A DNA stretch of 59,336 nt, taken from positions 1 through 59,336 of the forward strand of contig NZ_JAAGLT010000044.1 in the NCBI RefSeq assembly GCF_010548275.1, written 5' to 3'. The position numbers and the translations under genes were made by a program. Source of the stretch: Streptomyces sp. SID12488 (GTDB lineage: Bacteria; Actinomycetota; Actinomycetes; Streptomycetales; Streptomycetaceae). Positions 42,536 to 51,652 of the stretch are shown piece after piece; the stretch's first letter is position 1, and each line of letters opens with the position of its first letter. The notes under the pieces were generated by a model. That model saw nothing but the letters and a program-made list of their open reading frames with translations, ran no database searches and was not told the DNA's origin.

Positions 42536-43119
42536 GGGGGCGCACCAGCACGGTCGTCAACCGCGCCGTCCTCGGCGGCGTCGGACTCGCGCTCCTCCTC
42601 GCGGGCTCCTGGCTCGCCGCCACCGACAGCCACCTCGCGGACCGGCTGCCGTCCTGGTGGCCCACCGCCGGTACGGGCACCGTCCTGCTCGACGGGGACG
42701 CGCTGGCGCGCCTGCGCGGCGAGGGCTGGTGGACGCCCGCCGTCATGGCCGCGGCGATCGGCCTGACCGTGCTGTTCGCGCTCCTCGCCGTCGCGCGGTT
42801 CAGCATGGGCCCGACCCGGCACCTCGCCCTGCCCTCCCCCCGCTGCACGGTGCGCCCCCAGGCCCTCGCCGAGGCACTGACCGCGCGCGCCGCGATCCTC
42901 CCGGGCATCGCCCGCAGCCACGCGCGGGTACTGCCCCGCCGCGGCCGGCGACTGGACCTGGATCTACGGGTCTGGCTGGAACCGGACACGTCCCCGGACG
43001 CCGTACTGCCCGCCCTGCGCGCGGTGACGGCGGAGGCCGGGACAGCCGCGGCACCGTACACGGCGCACACCCGGGTCCGGCTGAGTGCCGCCTCGCACCG
43101 CATGCCCCGTGTCCACTGA
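42532..43119 (+). CDS. amaP: AmaP-like alkaline shock membrane anchor
   Basis: A 195-residue protein with an N-terminal helix (AVLGGVGLALLLAGSWLAA), an outer loop, a second helix (AVMAAAIGLTVLFALLAVARF) and a C-terminal cytoplasmic domain with beta strands (LDLDLRVWLEPD). This is the layout of AmaP, which anchors Asp23 proteins. GTG start overlaps the gene upstream by GTGA. Confidence 0.82.
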   Translation: MRGRTSTVVNRAVLGGVGLALLLAGSWLAATDSHLADRLPSWWPTAGTGTVLLDGDALARLRGEGWWTPAVMAAAIGLTVLFALLAVARFSMGPTRHLALPSPRCTVRPQALAEALTARAAILPGIARSHARVLPRRGRRLDLDLRVWLEPDTSPDAVLPALRAVTAEAGTAAAPYTAHTRVRLSAASHRMPRVH

Positions 43120-44041
43120 GCCGTACACCGACGTGGCCGGCGATGTCCGCCGGGCACGTCGGCTCCCCTGGCCGTCGCCGGGTCAGTTCGTGGCCTGGCG
43201 GTCCGCGGTGCGGCGCACGCCGGTGTCGCTGTGGAACGACGACATCACGGACTACGCGGCAGCACTGACGTACTACGCGATCCTGGCGGTGCTCCCCGCC
43301 ATGCTGGCGACGGTCCTGGCGTTCGGTCTGATCAGCCCGGAGACGGCCGAGGGCTTCATCACCCACGTCACCGCCTACGCCCCGGCCGAGTCCGGTGCCG
43401 AACTGCACACCGTCCTGACCCACGCGCTGGACACGGACCGGACGGTCTGGCCGCTCGTGGTGACCGGTGCGGCCAGCGCGCTGTGGTCGGCCACCAGCTA
43501 TCTCGCCGTCTTCCGCCGCGCCCTGCACCGTATGCACCGCGTCGAGGACCGGCGCTCGACCTGGCGCAAGGCGCACCGCATCGTGCTCACCGCGCTCGTC
43601 CTGCTCGCTCTGCTCCTCGTCGGCTCGCTCACCCTGCTGCTCACCGGCCCGCTCGCGGAGGCCGTCGGCCGCACCCTGGGCATGGACGCCACCGTGGCCT
43701 GGACGTGGCGGCTGCTGCGCTGGCCGCTGCTGCTGTGCCTGGTCGCCCTGCTGGTCGTGATCGTCTTCCACACCGGCCCCGAGATCGCGCGCCGACGCGG
43801 GCACAGCCTGTCCGGCGGCGCGCTGGCCGCCGCGCTGTGGCTGACCGTGTCCGCGGGCTTCTCGACGTACGCCTCCACACTCGGCGCCTACAGCAGGCTG
43901 TACGGCTCGCTCTCCGGCATCGTCGTCTTCCTCATCTGGCTGTGGCTGTCGAATTTGGCGCTGCTCACCGGCGCGCAGTTCGCCGCGGAACTCTCCAAGG
44001 TGCCGCCCGCTCAGAGCACCGGGAAGCCGCCGGTGCCGTAG
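43109..44041 (+). CDS. YihY/BrkB family membrane protein
   Basis: About 310 residues from the chosen GTG (a GTG at 43085 is also possible). The YihY core is clear: DYAAALTYYAILAVLPAMLA, SALWSATSYLAVFRRAL, and the C-terminal YGSLSGIVVFLIWLWLSNLA. Six helices. The molecular role of the family is unsettled. It overlaps the end of amaP by 11 bases and ends 31 bases inside the convergent hydrolase gene. Confidence 0.92.
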   Translation: MSTEPYTDVAGDVRRARRLPWPSPGQFVAWRSAVRRTPVSLWNDDITDYAAALTYYAILAVLPAMLATVLAFGLISPETAEGFITHVTAYAPAESGAELHTVLTHALDTDRTVWPLVVTGAASALWSATSYLAVFRRALHRMHRVEDRRSTWRKAHRIVLTALVLLALLLVGSLTLLLTGPLAEAVGRTLGMDATVAWTWRLLRWPLLLCLVALLVVIVFHTGPEIARRRGHSLSGGALAAALWLTVSAGFSTYASTLGAYSRLYGSLSGIVVFLIWLWLSNLALLTGAQFAAELSKVPPAQSTGKPPVP

Positions 44042-44748
44042 CACTCCTCGGGGAGGGGATCCGGGGTGCCGTCGGGGTCGAGGAGGTGGGCCACGAGGGT
44101 CGCGGTGGTGCGGTGCCAGAAGCGGGGGCGGCGCAGCATGGCGTGGTCGCCGCCGCCGATGACGGCCATCCCGGCCCGGGCCGCCGTACCCCGCGCCCGG
44201 CGCACGCAGTCCGCCGCGTCGGTGGGCGAGGTGACGCGGTCCCGTTCGCCGTGCAGGGCGACGACGTGCCGGCCCGCCGTCTGCTCCACCGGCTCGCCCG
44301 GCGGCCACCAGGGGGCCAGGGCCACGACGCCGCGCACCTGCGGGTGACCGGCGGCGCGCAGGGCGGCCCGGCCTCCCATGGAGTGGCCGAGCAGCACGGT
44401 GGGCACGGGGCCGGCCAGTGCGGCGAGGTCGCGCAGCGCCTCATCGGTGTCCCGTACGGGGTCGGCGCGTCCGCCGTTCCAGCCGCGGAGGCGGTAGCGG
44501 ACCTGGGCGACCAGGACGTCCGGGTGCGGGAGTTCGGCGGTCACGGCCCGCACGACGGGGTCCATCCGCAGCGCGGCGAGCTGCCAGGGCCGGGAGCGAC
44601 GCTCACTCGTCGCCTGCCCGCCGTGCAACACCAGTACGGCCGCGCGGGCGAGGGCCGGACGGCGCCGGAGCAGCAGCGTGTTCCCGGGCGACGGAAGAAA
44701 ACGGGGCTCGTCCTGCTCGTCCTGCTCATCCTGCTCGTTCTGATGCAC
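44011..44748 (-). CDS. Alpha/beta hydrolase
   Basis: A 245-residue cytoplasmic hydrolase with oxyanion region VLVLHGG, nucleophile elbow LGHSMGG, Asp in ALHGERDRVTSP and His in GGGDHAML. The N-terminus has a QDE repeat coded by a 9-bp tandem repeat (about 44711-44740). Substrate unknown. It follows the lipid operon by 110 bases on the same strand and could be its last gene. Its 3' end overlaps the convergent YihY gene. Confidence 0.85.
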   Translation of the reverse strand: MHQNEQDEQDEQDEPRFLPSPGNTLLLRRRPALARAAVLVLHGGQATSERRSRPWQLAALRMDPVVRAVTAELPHPDVLVAQVRYRLRGWNGGRADPVRDTDEALRDLAALAGPVPTVLLGHSMGGRAALRAAGHPQVRGVVALAPWWPPGEPVEQTAGRHVVALHGERDRVTSPTDAADCVRRARGTAARAGMAVIGGGDHAMLRRPRFWHRTTATLVAHLLDPDGTPDPLPEECYGTGGFPVL

Positions 44749-44858
44749 GACGGCACGCCCCCTGCTCCGGCTGATACGGCTGTTCCGGCCTCCGCGTCCC
44801 GCGTCGCGCGGGCCACGGAGGCGATCCTCTCCCGCCCCGACCTGATCCCACCGGTCCG

Positions 44859-45689
44859 TCACGTCGTCCCCGGGCCGGTCCGTCGCGGCGGGCGCGGGAA
44901 GAAGCCGCTCGTACGGGCCGTGTACTCGGCGTACCCGGGCCGGTCGGCCATATGCCGTTCCAGCAGCCGCTTTCCGCTTCCCCGGGTCAGCAGCAGGCTC
45001 ATCACCACCGGGGACACCACGGACACGCCGGCCGCCGCCGGGGAGTCGCAGACGATCAGGAACAGGCCCCACCAGACGCAGAAGTCCCCGAAGTAGTTGG
45101 GGTGCCGGGTCCACGCCCACAGCCCTCGGTCCATGATCTTTCCCCGGTTGGCGGGATCGGACCGGAAGCGGGCCAACTGGGCATCCCCGACCGCCTCGAA
45201 GCCGATCCCGACCGCCCACAGCGCGGTACCGGCCCAGGCGAGGGCCGACGGCGGGCCGGACACGTACTGCGCGGCCTGCACGGGCAGGGACACCAGCCAG
45301 ACGAGGCCGCCCTGGAGGAGGTAGACCATGCGCAGCGCGTACGCGTTCCGGTTGCCGGGCGCCTTGGCCAGCATCTTCTCGTAGCGTGGGTCCTCGCCGT
45401 GGCCCCGGCCCCGGCGGGCGATGTGCACCGCGAGCCGCAGCCCCCAGACCGCTGTCAGCGAGGTCACCAGCAGCCGTCGTACGAGGTCGCCCTCACCGGC
45501 GGAGGCCGCGAAGGTGGTGACGGCCACCGCCGCGAAGCCGGTCCCCCAGGCGACGTCCACGATCCGGTGCACGCCCACACGCACCGCGACGCCGAAGGTG
45601 ACCAGCATGACCGTGAGGGCAGCGGCGGCGGCCCAGGCCAGGTTGAGCGCGAACGCGTGCCACGGGAAGTCGCTCACAGTGGTGTTCAT
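44859..45689 (-). CDS. DUF1295 membrane protein (Rv0446c-like)
   Basis: A 276-residue integral membrane protein with about seven helices. DUF1295/steroid-reductase-like signatures are visible: VDVAWGTGFAAVA, GLWAWTRHPNYFGDFCVWWG and GYAEYTARTSGFFP. The RHPNYFG motif is typical of NADPH-dependent reductases and isoprenyl methyltransferases of this fold. It is the last clear gene of the four-gene lipid operon; its Mycobacterium tuberculosis counterpart (Rv0446c) is next to sigK. Confidence 0.9.
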   Translation of the reverse strand: MNTTVSDFPWHAFALNLAWAAAAALTVMLVTFGVAVRVGVHRIVDVAWGTGFAAVAVTTFAASAGEGDLVRRLLVTSLTAVWGLRLAVHIARRGRGHGEDPRYEKMLAKAPGNRNAYALRMVYLLQGGLVWLVSLPVQAAQYVSGPPSALAWAGTALWAVGIGFEAVGDAQLARFRSDPANRGKIMDRGLWAWTRHPNYFGDFCVWWGLFLIVCDSPAAAGVSVVSPVVMSLLLTRGSGKRLLERHMADRPGYAEYTARTSGFFPRPPRRTGPGTT

Positions 45690-46984
45690 CGGCCGGGATT
45701 CTCCTTGGTGAACAGGTACTGCCGCACATCGAGGTAGCCGGCCCGGAAGCCGGCCTCGGAGTAGGCCAGATAGAAGGTCCACAGCCGGTGGAAGACGTCG
45801 TCGAAGCCGAGCGCCGCGACGTCGTCGGTGCGCTCGGTGAACCGCTCGCGCCACAGCCGCAGCGTCTCGGCATAGTGGGCGCCGAAGGCATCCCGGCGGG
45901 TGAGGCGCAGCCCGGTGTGGTCGCGGGCGGTCTCCTCGATCGCCCGGGTGGACGGGATCCGGCCGCCGGGGAACACGTACTTGTGGATCCAGGTGAAGGT
46001 GTCACGGCTCGCGAGCATCCGCTCGTGCGGCATGGTGATGGCCTGCAGCGCCACCCGGCCGCCCGGGGCCAGCCGCGCGTCCAGGGCGCGGAAGTACACC
46101 GGCCAGAACTCCGCGCCGACCGCCTCGACCATCTCCACGCTGACGACGGCGTCGTACTCGCCGCGCGCCTCCCGGTAGTCGCACAGCTCGATGGAGACGC
46201 GGTCGGTGAGTCCGGCCGCGCGCACTCTTTCCACCGCCAGGGCCCGCTGTTCCCGGGAGAGGGTGAGCGAGGTGACGTGGGCGCCTCGGGCGGCGGCCCG
46301 CAGGGCGAGTTCGCCCCAGCCGGTGCCGATCTCCAGCAGCCGGGTGCCCTCGCCGACGTCGGCCAGGTCGAGCAGCCGGTCGATCTTGCGGTGCTGGGCG
46401 GCGGCGAGCCCGTCCCAGCTCGCGGGGAAACCTCGGAACACGGCGGAGGAGTAGGTGAGGGTGTCGTCGAGGAAGAGGGCGAACAGGTCGTTGGACAGGT
46501 CGTAGTGGCGGCTGATGTTGGCGCGGGAGCCGTCCGGCGTGTTCCGCTCGTCGTGCGGGTGACGCGGCGCCCACAGGCCGCGCAGCCGTTGCAGCGGGCC
46601 CGGAATCAGCTCGGCGGCGTGCCCGGCGAGCACGGTGAGGACGGCCACCAGGTCGGGGGCGTCCCACTCACCGGCCATGTAGGACTCCCCGAACCCGACC
46701 AGCCCGTGGGTCCCGACCCGGGCGTGGAAGGCGGCGGGGTCACGCACCTCGATCAGCGGCCCGCCGAGCCCCACGTCCCCGGTCCCGGCGAACCGGGCCC
46801 GCAGGGGCAGCCGCCCGAGGGCCCGCCGAACGAGAGCGGCAGTCACGGCGGTACGAGGCCGGGAGGCGGCCGGTACGGCGACGATGTCGGGCCAGAGAGT
46901 GGGGTCGACGGGGGTGCCGTGGTCAGAGGTGGGGTCGGTGAGGGCGGTGTGGCCGTCAGGGGTGTTGGGCTCTGCTGTCCTCAT
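45686..46984 (-). CDS. Cyclopropane-fatty-acid-synthase family methyltransferase (UfaA1-like)
   Basis: A 432-residue SAM-dependent enzyme. Features: GESYMAGEWDAPDLVAVL, SRANISRHYDLSNDLFALFL, TYSSAVF, the SAM loop LLEIGTGWGELALRAA, SVEMVEAVG and TWIHKYVFPGG. This is the CFA/mycolic acid synthase family, which methylates double bonds of phospholipid acyl chains to cyclopropane or methyl-branched chains. The nearest functional parallel by context is UfaA1 (Rv0447c), reported to make tuberculostearic acid. ATGA overlaps on both sides show a tight operon. Confidence 0.93.
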   Translation of the reverse strand: MRTAEPNTPDGHTALTDPTSDHGTPVDPTLWPDIVAVPAASRPRTAVTAALVRRALGRLPLRARFAGTGDVGLGGPLIEVRDPAAFHARVGTHGLVGFGESYMAGEWDAPDLVAVLTVLAGHAAELIPGPLQRLRGLWAPRHPHDERNTPDGSRANISRHYDLSNDLFALFLDDTLTYSSAVFRGFPASWDGLAAAQHRKIDRLLDLADVGEGTRLLEIGTGWGELALRAAARGAHVTSLTLSREQRALAVERVRAAGLTDRVSIELCDYREARGEYDAVVSVEMVEAVGAEFWPVYFRALDARLAPGGRVALQAITMPHERMLASRDTFTWIHKYVFPGGRIPSTRAIEETARDHTGLRLTRRDAFGAHYAETLRLWRERFTERTDDVAALGFDDVFHRLWTFYLAYSEAGFRAGYLDVRQYLFTKENPGR

Positions 46985-47712
46985 GTCGCTTTCTCCGGGG
47001 TGCGGTGGCCTGGGCGGGGCTGGACGGGCAGTCCCCGCAGGTAGAGGCGGATGCCGTGGGCGCGGATCGCGGCCGACACGGTGAGGGTGGACCAGGGGTG
47101 CCGCAGCGCCAGCCGCAGCAGGGAGGCCGTGCTCATCGCGCGGCGGGTGCCGCGCACGGTCGCGGTGAAGGCCCGGCCGCCCTCGCGGTCCAGATGAACG
47201 GTCAGGTCGAGGCGCGCTCCGGGCGGCGGCACCCGCATGCGGTAGCCGCCGTCGACGGGGAAGAACGGCGACACGTAGAACGTCTTCTCGGCGCGCGCCG
47301 TCCCGGACGCGTCCGGGCGCAGCAGGTAGGAGTGGCGCCCGCCGTAGGTGTTGTGCACCTCCGCGACCACGCAGCGCGGTTCCCCGTCGGGGCCGTGACA
47401 CCAGTACAGGGTGAGCGGGTTGAACACGTACCCGAGCACCCGCGCGTGGGTGAGCATCACCACCCGGCCGCCGTCCAGGTGTACGTCGTGACCGGCGAGG
47501 AAGTCGTCGAGGCCGGCCCGGATCGACGGCCGGTCGCCGGTGAAGTGGTCGCGTGGGTCGAAACGGGCCAACAACCTTATTGGGCGTGGCAGTTGGGGTG
47601 GGTGGTCGGGGTCGATGAGCCACATGTACGTGCGGTGGCGCAGCGCGTAGCGGCGGGGCGTGGTCCGGACATGGCTGATCGTGCAGGTGTAGAGGGCCGG
47701 TTCGGCGTTCAC
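46981..47712 (-). CDS. DUF1365 protein (Rv0448c-like)
   Basis: A 243-residue protein. DUF1365 signatures are VRTTPRRYALRHRTYMWLID, LGYVFNPLTLYWCHG and VHNTYGGRHSYLLRPD, then KTFYVSPFFPVDGGYRMRV. Its function is unproven; it always occurs with the FAD amine oxidase and CFA-type enzyme, so it probably helps in modifying acyl chains. GTG start overlaps the oxidase stop. Confidence 0.93.
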   Translation of the reverse strand: MNAEPALYTCTISHVRTTPRRYALRHRTYMWLIDPDHPPQLPRPIRLLARFDPRDHFTGDRPSIRAGLDDFLAGHDVHLDGGRVVMLTHARVLGYVFNPLTLYWCHGPDGEPRCVVAEVHNTYGGRHSYLLRPDASGTARAEKTFYVSPFFPVDGGYRMRVPPPGARLDLTVHLDREGGRAFTATVRGTRRAMSTASLLRLALRHPWSTLTVSAAIRAHGIRLYLRGLPVQPRPGHRTPEKAT

Positions 47713-49028
47713 CAGCGCACCCCCAGCGCCGCGGCGGCCTCGACACCGGATCGGCAGCCGTCCTCGTGGAACCCCCAGCCGTGATAGGCGCCCGCGAACA
47801 CGCATACGTCACTGGCCAGTTCGGGCAGGCGCTGTTGCGCGGCCACCGACTCCGGTGTGTAGACGGGGTGTTCGTAGACCATGCGGGCCAGCACCCGGCC
47901 GGGGTCGACGCGGTCCTCGCCGCCCAGGGTGACCACGAACGTCTCGGTGGCGTCGAGGCGTTGGAGGCGGTTCATGTCGTAACTGACCCGCACCCGGCCG
48001 CCGTCGGCCGCGCACGAGGGCATCAGGTAGTTCCAGGCGGCGCGGGCGCCGGGCGCGCGCGGCAGCAGCCGGGTGTCGGTGTGCAGGAGCGTGGTGTTGC
48101 GGGAGTAGCGGAACGCGCCCAGCACCTCCCGCTCCCGCTCGCTCGCGTCGGCCAGCAGCCGCAGCGCCTGGTCCGGGTGGACCGCGATCACCACGGCGTC
48201 GTACGACTCGGTGGTGCCGTCCCCCGACGTCACGTCGACGCCGTCCGCGTTGCGTCGTACCGCCCGTACGGGCGTGCCGGTGCGGACGTCGCCGATCTGC
48301 TTGGCTATCCGGTCGACGTACGTGGCCGAGCCGCCGCTGACCGTGCGCCACACCGGTGAGCCGCTCACCGACAGCAGCCCGTGGTGCTCCAGGAAGCGGA
48401 ACAGATAGGCGGCCGGGTAGCGCTGGGCGGTGACGGCGTCGCAGGACCACACGGCCGACACCACCGGCGTCATGAAGTGGCTTCGGAAGTAGGCGGAGTA
48501 GCCCTCCCGGTCCAGGAACTCCCCCAGCGTGAGCGCCTGTTGGTCCCCCTGCGCCAGCAGTCGCCGGGCCGCGCGGTGAAAGGCGGGCACCTCGGCCAGC
48601 AGCCGCAGATAGCGGGCGCGCAGAAGGTTGCGGGGCTGGGCGAACACTCCTGCCGGGCCACGGGCGCCGGCGTACTCCAGGCCGCACCCCTCGCACCGCA
48701 CCGACATGCTCATCTCCGACTCCTGCGTGGCGACGCCGAGTTCGTCGAACAGCCGCAGCAGATGCGGGTAGGTGCGCCGGTTGTGCACGATGAACCCGGA
48801 GTCGACGCGGTGCACCCGCCCGTCGTGCGGCGACGTCAGCTCGTGGGTGTGCGCGTGTCCGCCGAGCCGGTCGTCGGCCTCGTACAGCGTGACGTGACCG
48901 GTGCCGCCCAGGACGTACGCAGCGGTCAGTCCCGCCACCCCGCTCCCCACCACTGCCGTGCGCCGCCCCGGCCGCGCCGTCCGTTCCTGGCCGTGCGAGC
49001 GTTCCGTCTCCGTCGGTGTCCGTTCCAT
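47709..49028 (-). CDS. FAD/NAD(P)-binding amine-oxidase-like protein (Rv0449c-like)
   Basis: A 439-residue flavoprotein. FAD site VVGSGVAGLTAAYVLGG and TLYEADDRLGGHAHT at the N-terminus, then FIVHNRRTYPHLLRLFDEL and C-terminal YHGWGFHEDGCRSGVEAA. It is the first gene of the lipid operon and the homologue of Rv0449c. Likely an oxidoreductase acting on (methylated) fatty acyl chains. Start at the ATG with CAGGAGGAG upstream; a SigK-type promoter lies 39 bases before it. Confidence 0.92.
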   Translation of the reverse strand: MERTPTETERSHGQERTARPGRRTAVVGSGVAGLTAAYVLGGTGHVTLYEADDRLGGHAHTHELTSPHDGRVHRVDSGFIVHNRRTYPHLLRLFDELGVATQESEMSMSVRCEGCGLEYAGARGPAGVFAQPRNLLRARYLRLLAEVPAFHRAARRLLAQGDQQALTLGEFLDREGYSAYFRSHFMTPVVSAVWSCDAVTAQRYPAAYLFRFLEHHGLLSVSGSPVWRTVSGGSATYVDRIAKQIGDVRTGTPVRAVRRNADGVDVTSGDGTTESYDAVVIAVHPDQALRLLADASEREREVLGAFRYSRNTTLLHTDTRLLPRAPGARAAWNYLMPSCAADGGRVRVSYDMNRLQRLDATETFVVTLGGEDRVDPGRVLARMVYEHPVYTPESVAAQQRLPELASDVCVFAGAYHGWGFHEDGCRSGVEAAAALGVRW

Positions 49029-49066
49029 CGCGTCTCCTCCTGCCCTGCGATCAGGGATCTCCGCGT

Positions 49067-49095
49067 AATCCGGATCAGGTCGGGCGGCGGATTGG
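49067..49095 (-). promoter_or_regulatory. SigK-type promoter of the lipid operon
   Basis: On the minus strand CCAATCCG, 15 bases, CGGATT then ACG. Identical in both boxes and spacing to those before sigK and the molybdopterin gene. The transcript would have a leader of about 30 bases with CAGGAGGAG. Confidence 0.78.
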
Positions 49096-49408
49096 CCGAG
49101 CGGCGAATCAACCGGTGGAGTCACCCGTAATGCGACGCACCGCACCGCGAGGCTCGGCTCCACCGCCGCTCGCGCCGGTGCAAATGACGCTCTGCGGGCT
49201 TGTGGGGGACCGTCGCGGGCGGTCCCGAGGGGACCGGTGTCCCGGCGCGGTACCCCGTCAACTTCCGGATACCGCGGCGCCGACGGCCGCCATAGCGTGC
49301 TCCCGCCACCTGCGGTCCGTACGCGGAGACGGTCCCGGAGGACAGGTGTCCCTGCACACCCGGAGGGCCATCGTCGCCGAGGTGGCCCAAGTGAAATGGG
49401 GAACCCAC

Positions 49409-50632
49409 GTGAACAGTCCGACCACCCACCCCGGCGGATCCGCCGCCGGACGACCGCCGAACCGGCGCGGGACCCGGCTGCGCCGACTCGGTGCCTTCGC
49501 CGCCACCCTCGCCCTGGCCGCGACCGTGCTGGGCCTGAGCGGGACCTCACCGGCCACCGCCGCGCCGGCCGGTGTCACACAGGCCGACGTACCGGCGAAC
49601 GTGACCGCCGGTGTGGCGGTCTTCGACCGTACGACCGGGACCTTCACCGAGCGGCTCAACGAGACCATGCGGTTCCGCTCGGCCTCGGTGGTGAAACTGC
49701 TCATCGCCCTCGACTACCTGCGCACCCGCGACCCCCGCACCCTGTCCACCGCCGACCGCACCCGGCTCGACTCGATGCTGCGCAGCAGCGACGACAACGC
49801 GGCGAGCTACTACTGGAGCCTCGGCGGCCGGACGGCGATCATCAACCGGGCGGTGGAGCAGCTCAGCCTCTCCGACACCGCCAACCCCCCGGCGGGGTAC
49901 GAGGACTACTGGGGGTACGTGGCCCTGTCGGCCGCCGACACGGTACGGATCTACCGGTACATCCTGGACACCGCCTCCGCGCCGGTGCGCGACTACGTGA
50001 TGGGCAACCTGCGGCAGCCGACGCGCTGCGGCACCGACGGGTTCGACCAGCAGTTCGGCATCCCTGGTTCCTTCGAGCGGCCGTGGGCGGTCAAGCAGGG
50101 CTGGTCCGGCTTCGGCAGCTCCGGCGGCTGCACCCCCAAGCCCCCGACGACCGTCCCCACCCTCGCGGCGGCACAGCAGTCCGAGCAGCGTGCCGCCGCC
50201 GCGGTCGACCTGACGAAGGAGGCGCTGCACACCACCGGCACGGTCGGGGCCGGTGACCGCACCATCGTGGCCGTGTTCACGCTGCACCCCGACGGCACCC
50301 CGTACGGCAAGGCGTACACGGACCTGGGCCGGCTCACCCGCTCCCTCGACGTGCCGGGCGGCGTCCACCCGTCCGGAACCTGGTTCGGCACCTGGAGCTC
50401 GGGCGTGAACGTGCGCCCGCGGCCGACCACCGTCGACTCCGCTCCGCTGACGACACTGCCGGCCGGCGTGGAGGTCCTGGTGAGCTGTCAGAAACTCGGC
50501 CAGGAGGTCAGCATTCCGCCATACACGAACTCCTGGTGGGCCTATCTCCCCCAGTACGGCGGCTACATCACCAACATCTACATCAGCTCGCCGGGGAACC
50601 AGCTTCCCGGTGTGCCCGTCTGTTCCTCGTAG
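49409..50632 (+). CDS. Secreted serine hydrolase (class A beta-lactamase/PBP fold) with SH3-like tail
   Basis: A 407-residue exported protein. Signal peptide: LRRLGAFAATLALAATVLGL then TSPATAAPA. Active Ser-x-x-Lys in FRSASVVKLL, second motif SSDDNAA, and a third motif reading AVKQGW (KQG instead of KTG). The C-terminal 75 residues form an SH3-like domain (GTWSSGVNVRPRPTTVDSA ... NSWWAYLPQYGGYITNIYI). It may be a D,D-peptidase or another cell-wall hydrolase rather than a true beta-lactamase. GTG start with GGGGAA upstream. Confidence 0.88.
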   Translation: MNSPTTHPGGSAAGRPPNRRGTRLRRLGAFAATLALAATVLGLSGTSPATAAPAGVTQADVPANVTAGVAVFDRTTGTFTERLNETMRFRSASVVKLLIALDYLRTRDPRTLSTADRTRLDSMLRSSDDNAASYYWSLGGRTAIINRAVEQLSLSDTANPPAGYEDYWGYVALSAADTVRIYRYILDTASAPVRDYVMGNLRQPTRCGTDGFDQQFGIPGSFERPWAVKQGWSGFGSSGGCTPKPPTTVPTLAAAQQSEQRAAAAVDLTKEALHTTGTVGAGDRTIVAVFTLHPDGTPYGKAYTDLGRLTRSLDVPGGVHPSGTWFGTWSSGVNVRPRPTTVDSAPLTTLPAGVEVLVSCQKLGQEVSIPPYTNSWWAYLPQYGGYITNIYISSPGNQLPGVPVCSS

Positions 50633-50848
50633 AAAGCGCTGGAAGAGCGGCGCGGGGCCTCACGTGGAGCGGACTCCACGGGGCCCTGCGCCTCCTTCCC
50701 CGGGTACCGACCACCGGGCGGACGCCCGCCCCGGCCACCGGCTGAATCCAGCCAACGTGCGCAGAATCGAGCCCGCACGGGGTACCCCCCGGGGCTATGA
50801 TGCCCGGCGGCTTGACCAGCCGAACAGCGGGGGAAGGAAGATCTGCCG

Positions 50849-51652
50849 ATGAGCGGCATACTGATCCATTTGCCGTCAGCGCACCCCACGGAACCGGCGA
50901 CGACCCGGCGCCTGGGACCAGGGGAGGCGGCGCGCTTCGGGCGTGGCACGAAGGCGCGTCCGGTCGAACTGCTGCTGCCCGACCCGGCCGTCTCCCGGCT
51001 CGCCGGGGAGATCCGGGTGACGGAGGACCACTGGCAGCTCAGCAACTTCTCCACCACCCACAGCTATCTGGTCGAGAACCCGGAGGGCGCTGGGGAGTAC
51101 CTGCGCATCCCGCCGCGCCGGTCGGGGGCGCCGATCCCGTTCGAGTTCGCCCGGGTCGTACTGCCCACCCGGGGCTCCACGGTGAGCTTCCAGGTGTTCG
51201 CGCCCGACCACGTCTACCTCGACGCCGACGATCCCGGCGGCGCCTGGGGCACCCGTACCCTCAACGCCTACTCCCTGGACGAGACCGCCACGTACTTCCT
51301 CGTGCTGGTGGCGCTCTGCGAACCGCGGCTGCGCGACGAGTCGGCCGTCTCGGTGCCGACCACCCCCCAGGTCGTGGAACGCCTCAGCACGCACCCGGCC
51401 CTGACGCGGCTGACCGCACGGGCGGTCAGCTCCCACATCGACTACCTGGCGGAGCAGAAACTGCGGGTTCGCGGGCCGCAGGACGTCGCGGACACGGGCG
51501 GCGGCGGTGCGCGGCGTACCGGCAAGCGCGAGGCCGTGGTCGGCGTCGCGCTGCGCTTCGGCCTGGTCCGCGAGGAGCACCTGGCGCTGCTGCCGTCCCG
51601 CGCCCCGGGCCCCGCGCTCCCGGACCCGGCACGGTCCGGGGGCCACCGGTGA
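50849..51652 (+). CDS. FHA-like protein with C-terminal helix-turn-helix, kinase partner
   Basis: A 267-residue cytoplasmic protein. The N-terminus looks like an FHA phosphothreonine-binding fold (RFGRGTKARPVELLLPDPAV then SRLAGEI, NFSTTHSYLVEN). The C-terminal half (QVVERLSTHPALTRLTARAV then SSHIDYLAEQKLRV) has a winged-helix pattern. It overlaps the start of the kinase gene, so it probably reads that kinase's phosphorylation. Start: ATG after GGGGGAAGGAAG. Confidence 0.75.
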   Translation: MSGILIHLPSAHPTEPATTRRLGPGEAARFGRGTKARPVELLLPDPAVSRLAGEIRVTEDHWQLSNFSTTHSYLVENPEGAGEYLRIPPRRSGAPIPFEFARVVLPTRGSTVSFQVFAPDHVYLDADDPGGAWGTRTLNAYSLDETATYFLVLVALCEPRLRDESAVSVPTTPQVVERLSTHPALTRLTARAVSSHIDYLAEQKLRVRGPQDVADTGGGGARRTGKREAVVGVALRFGLVREEHLALLPSRAPGPALPDPARSGGHR

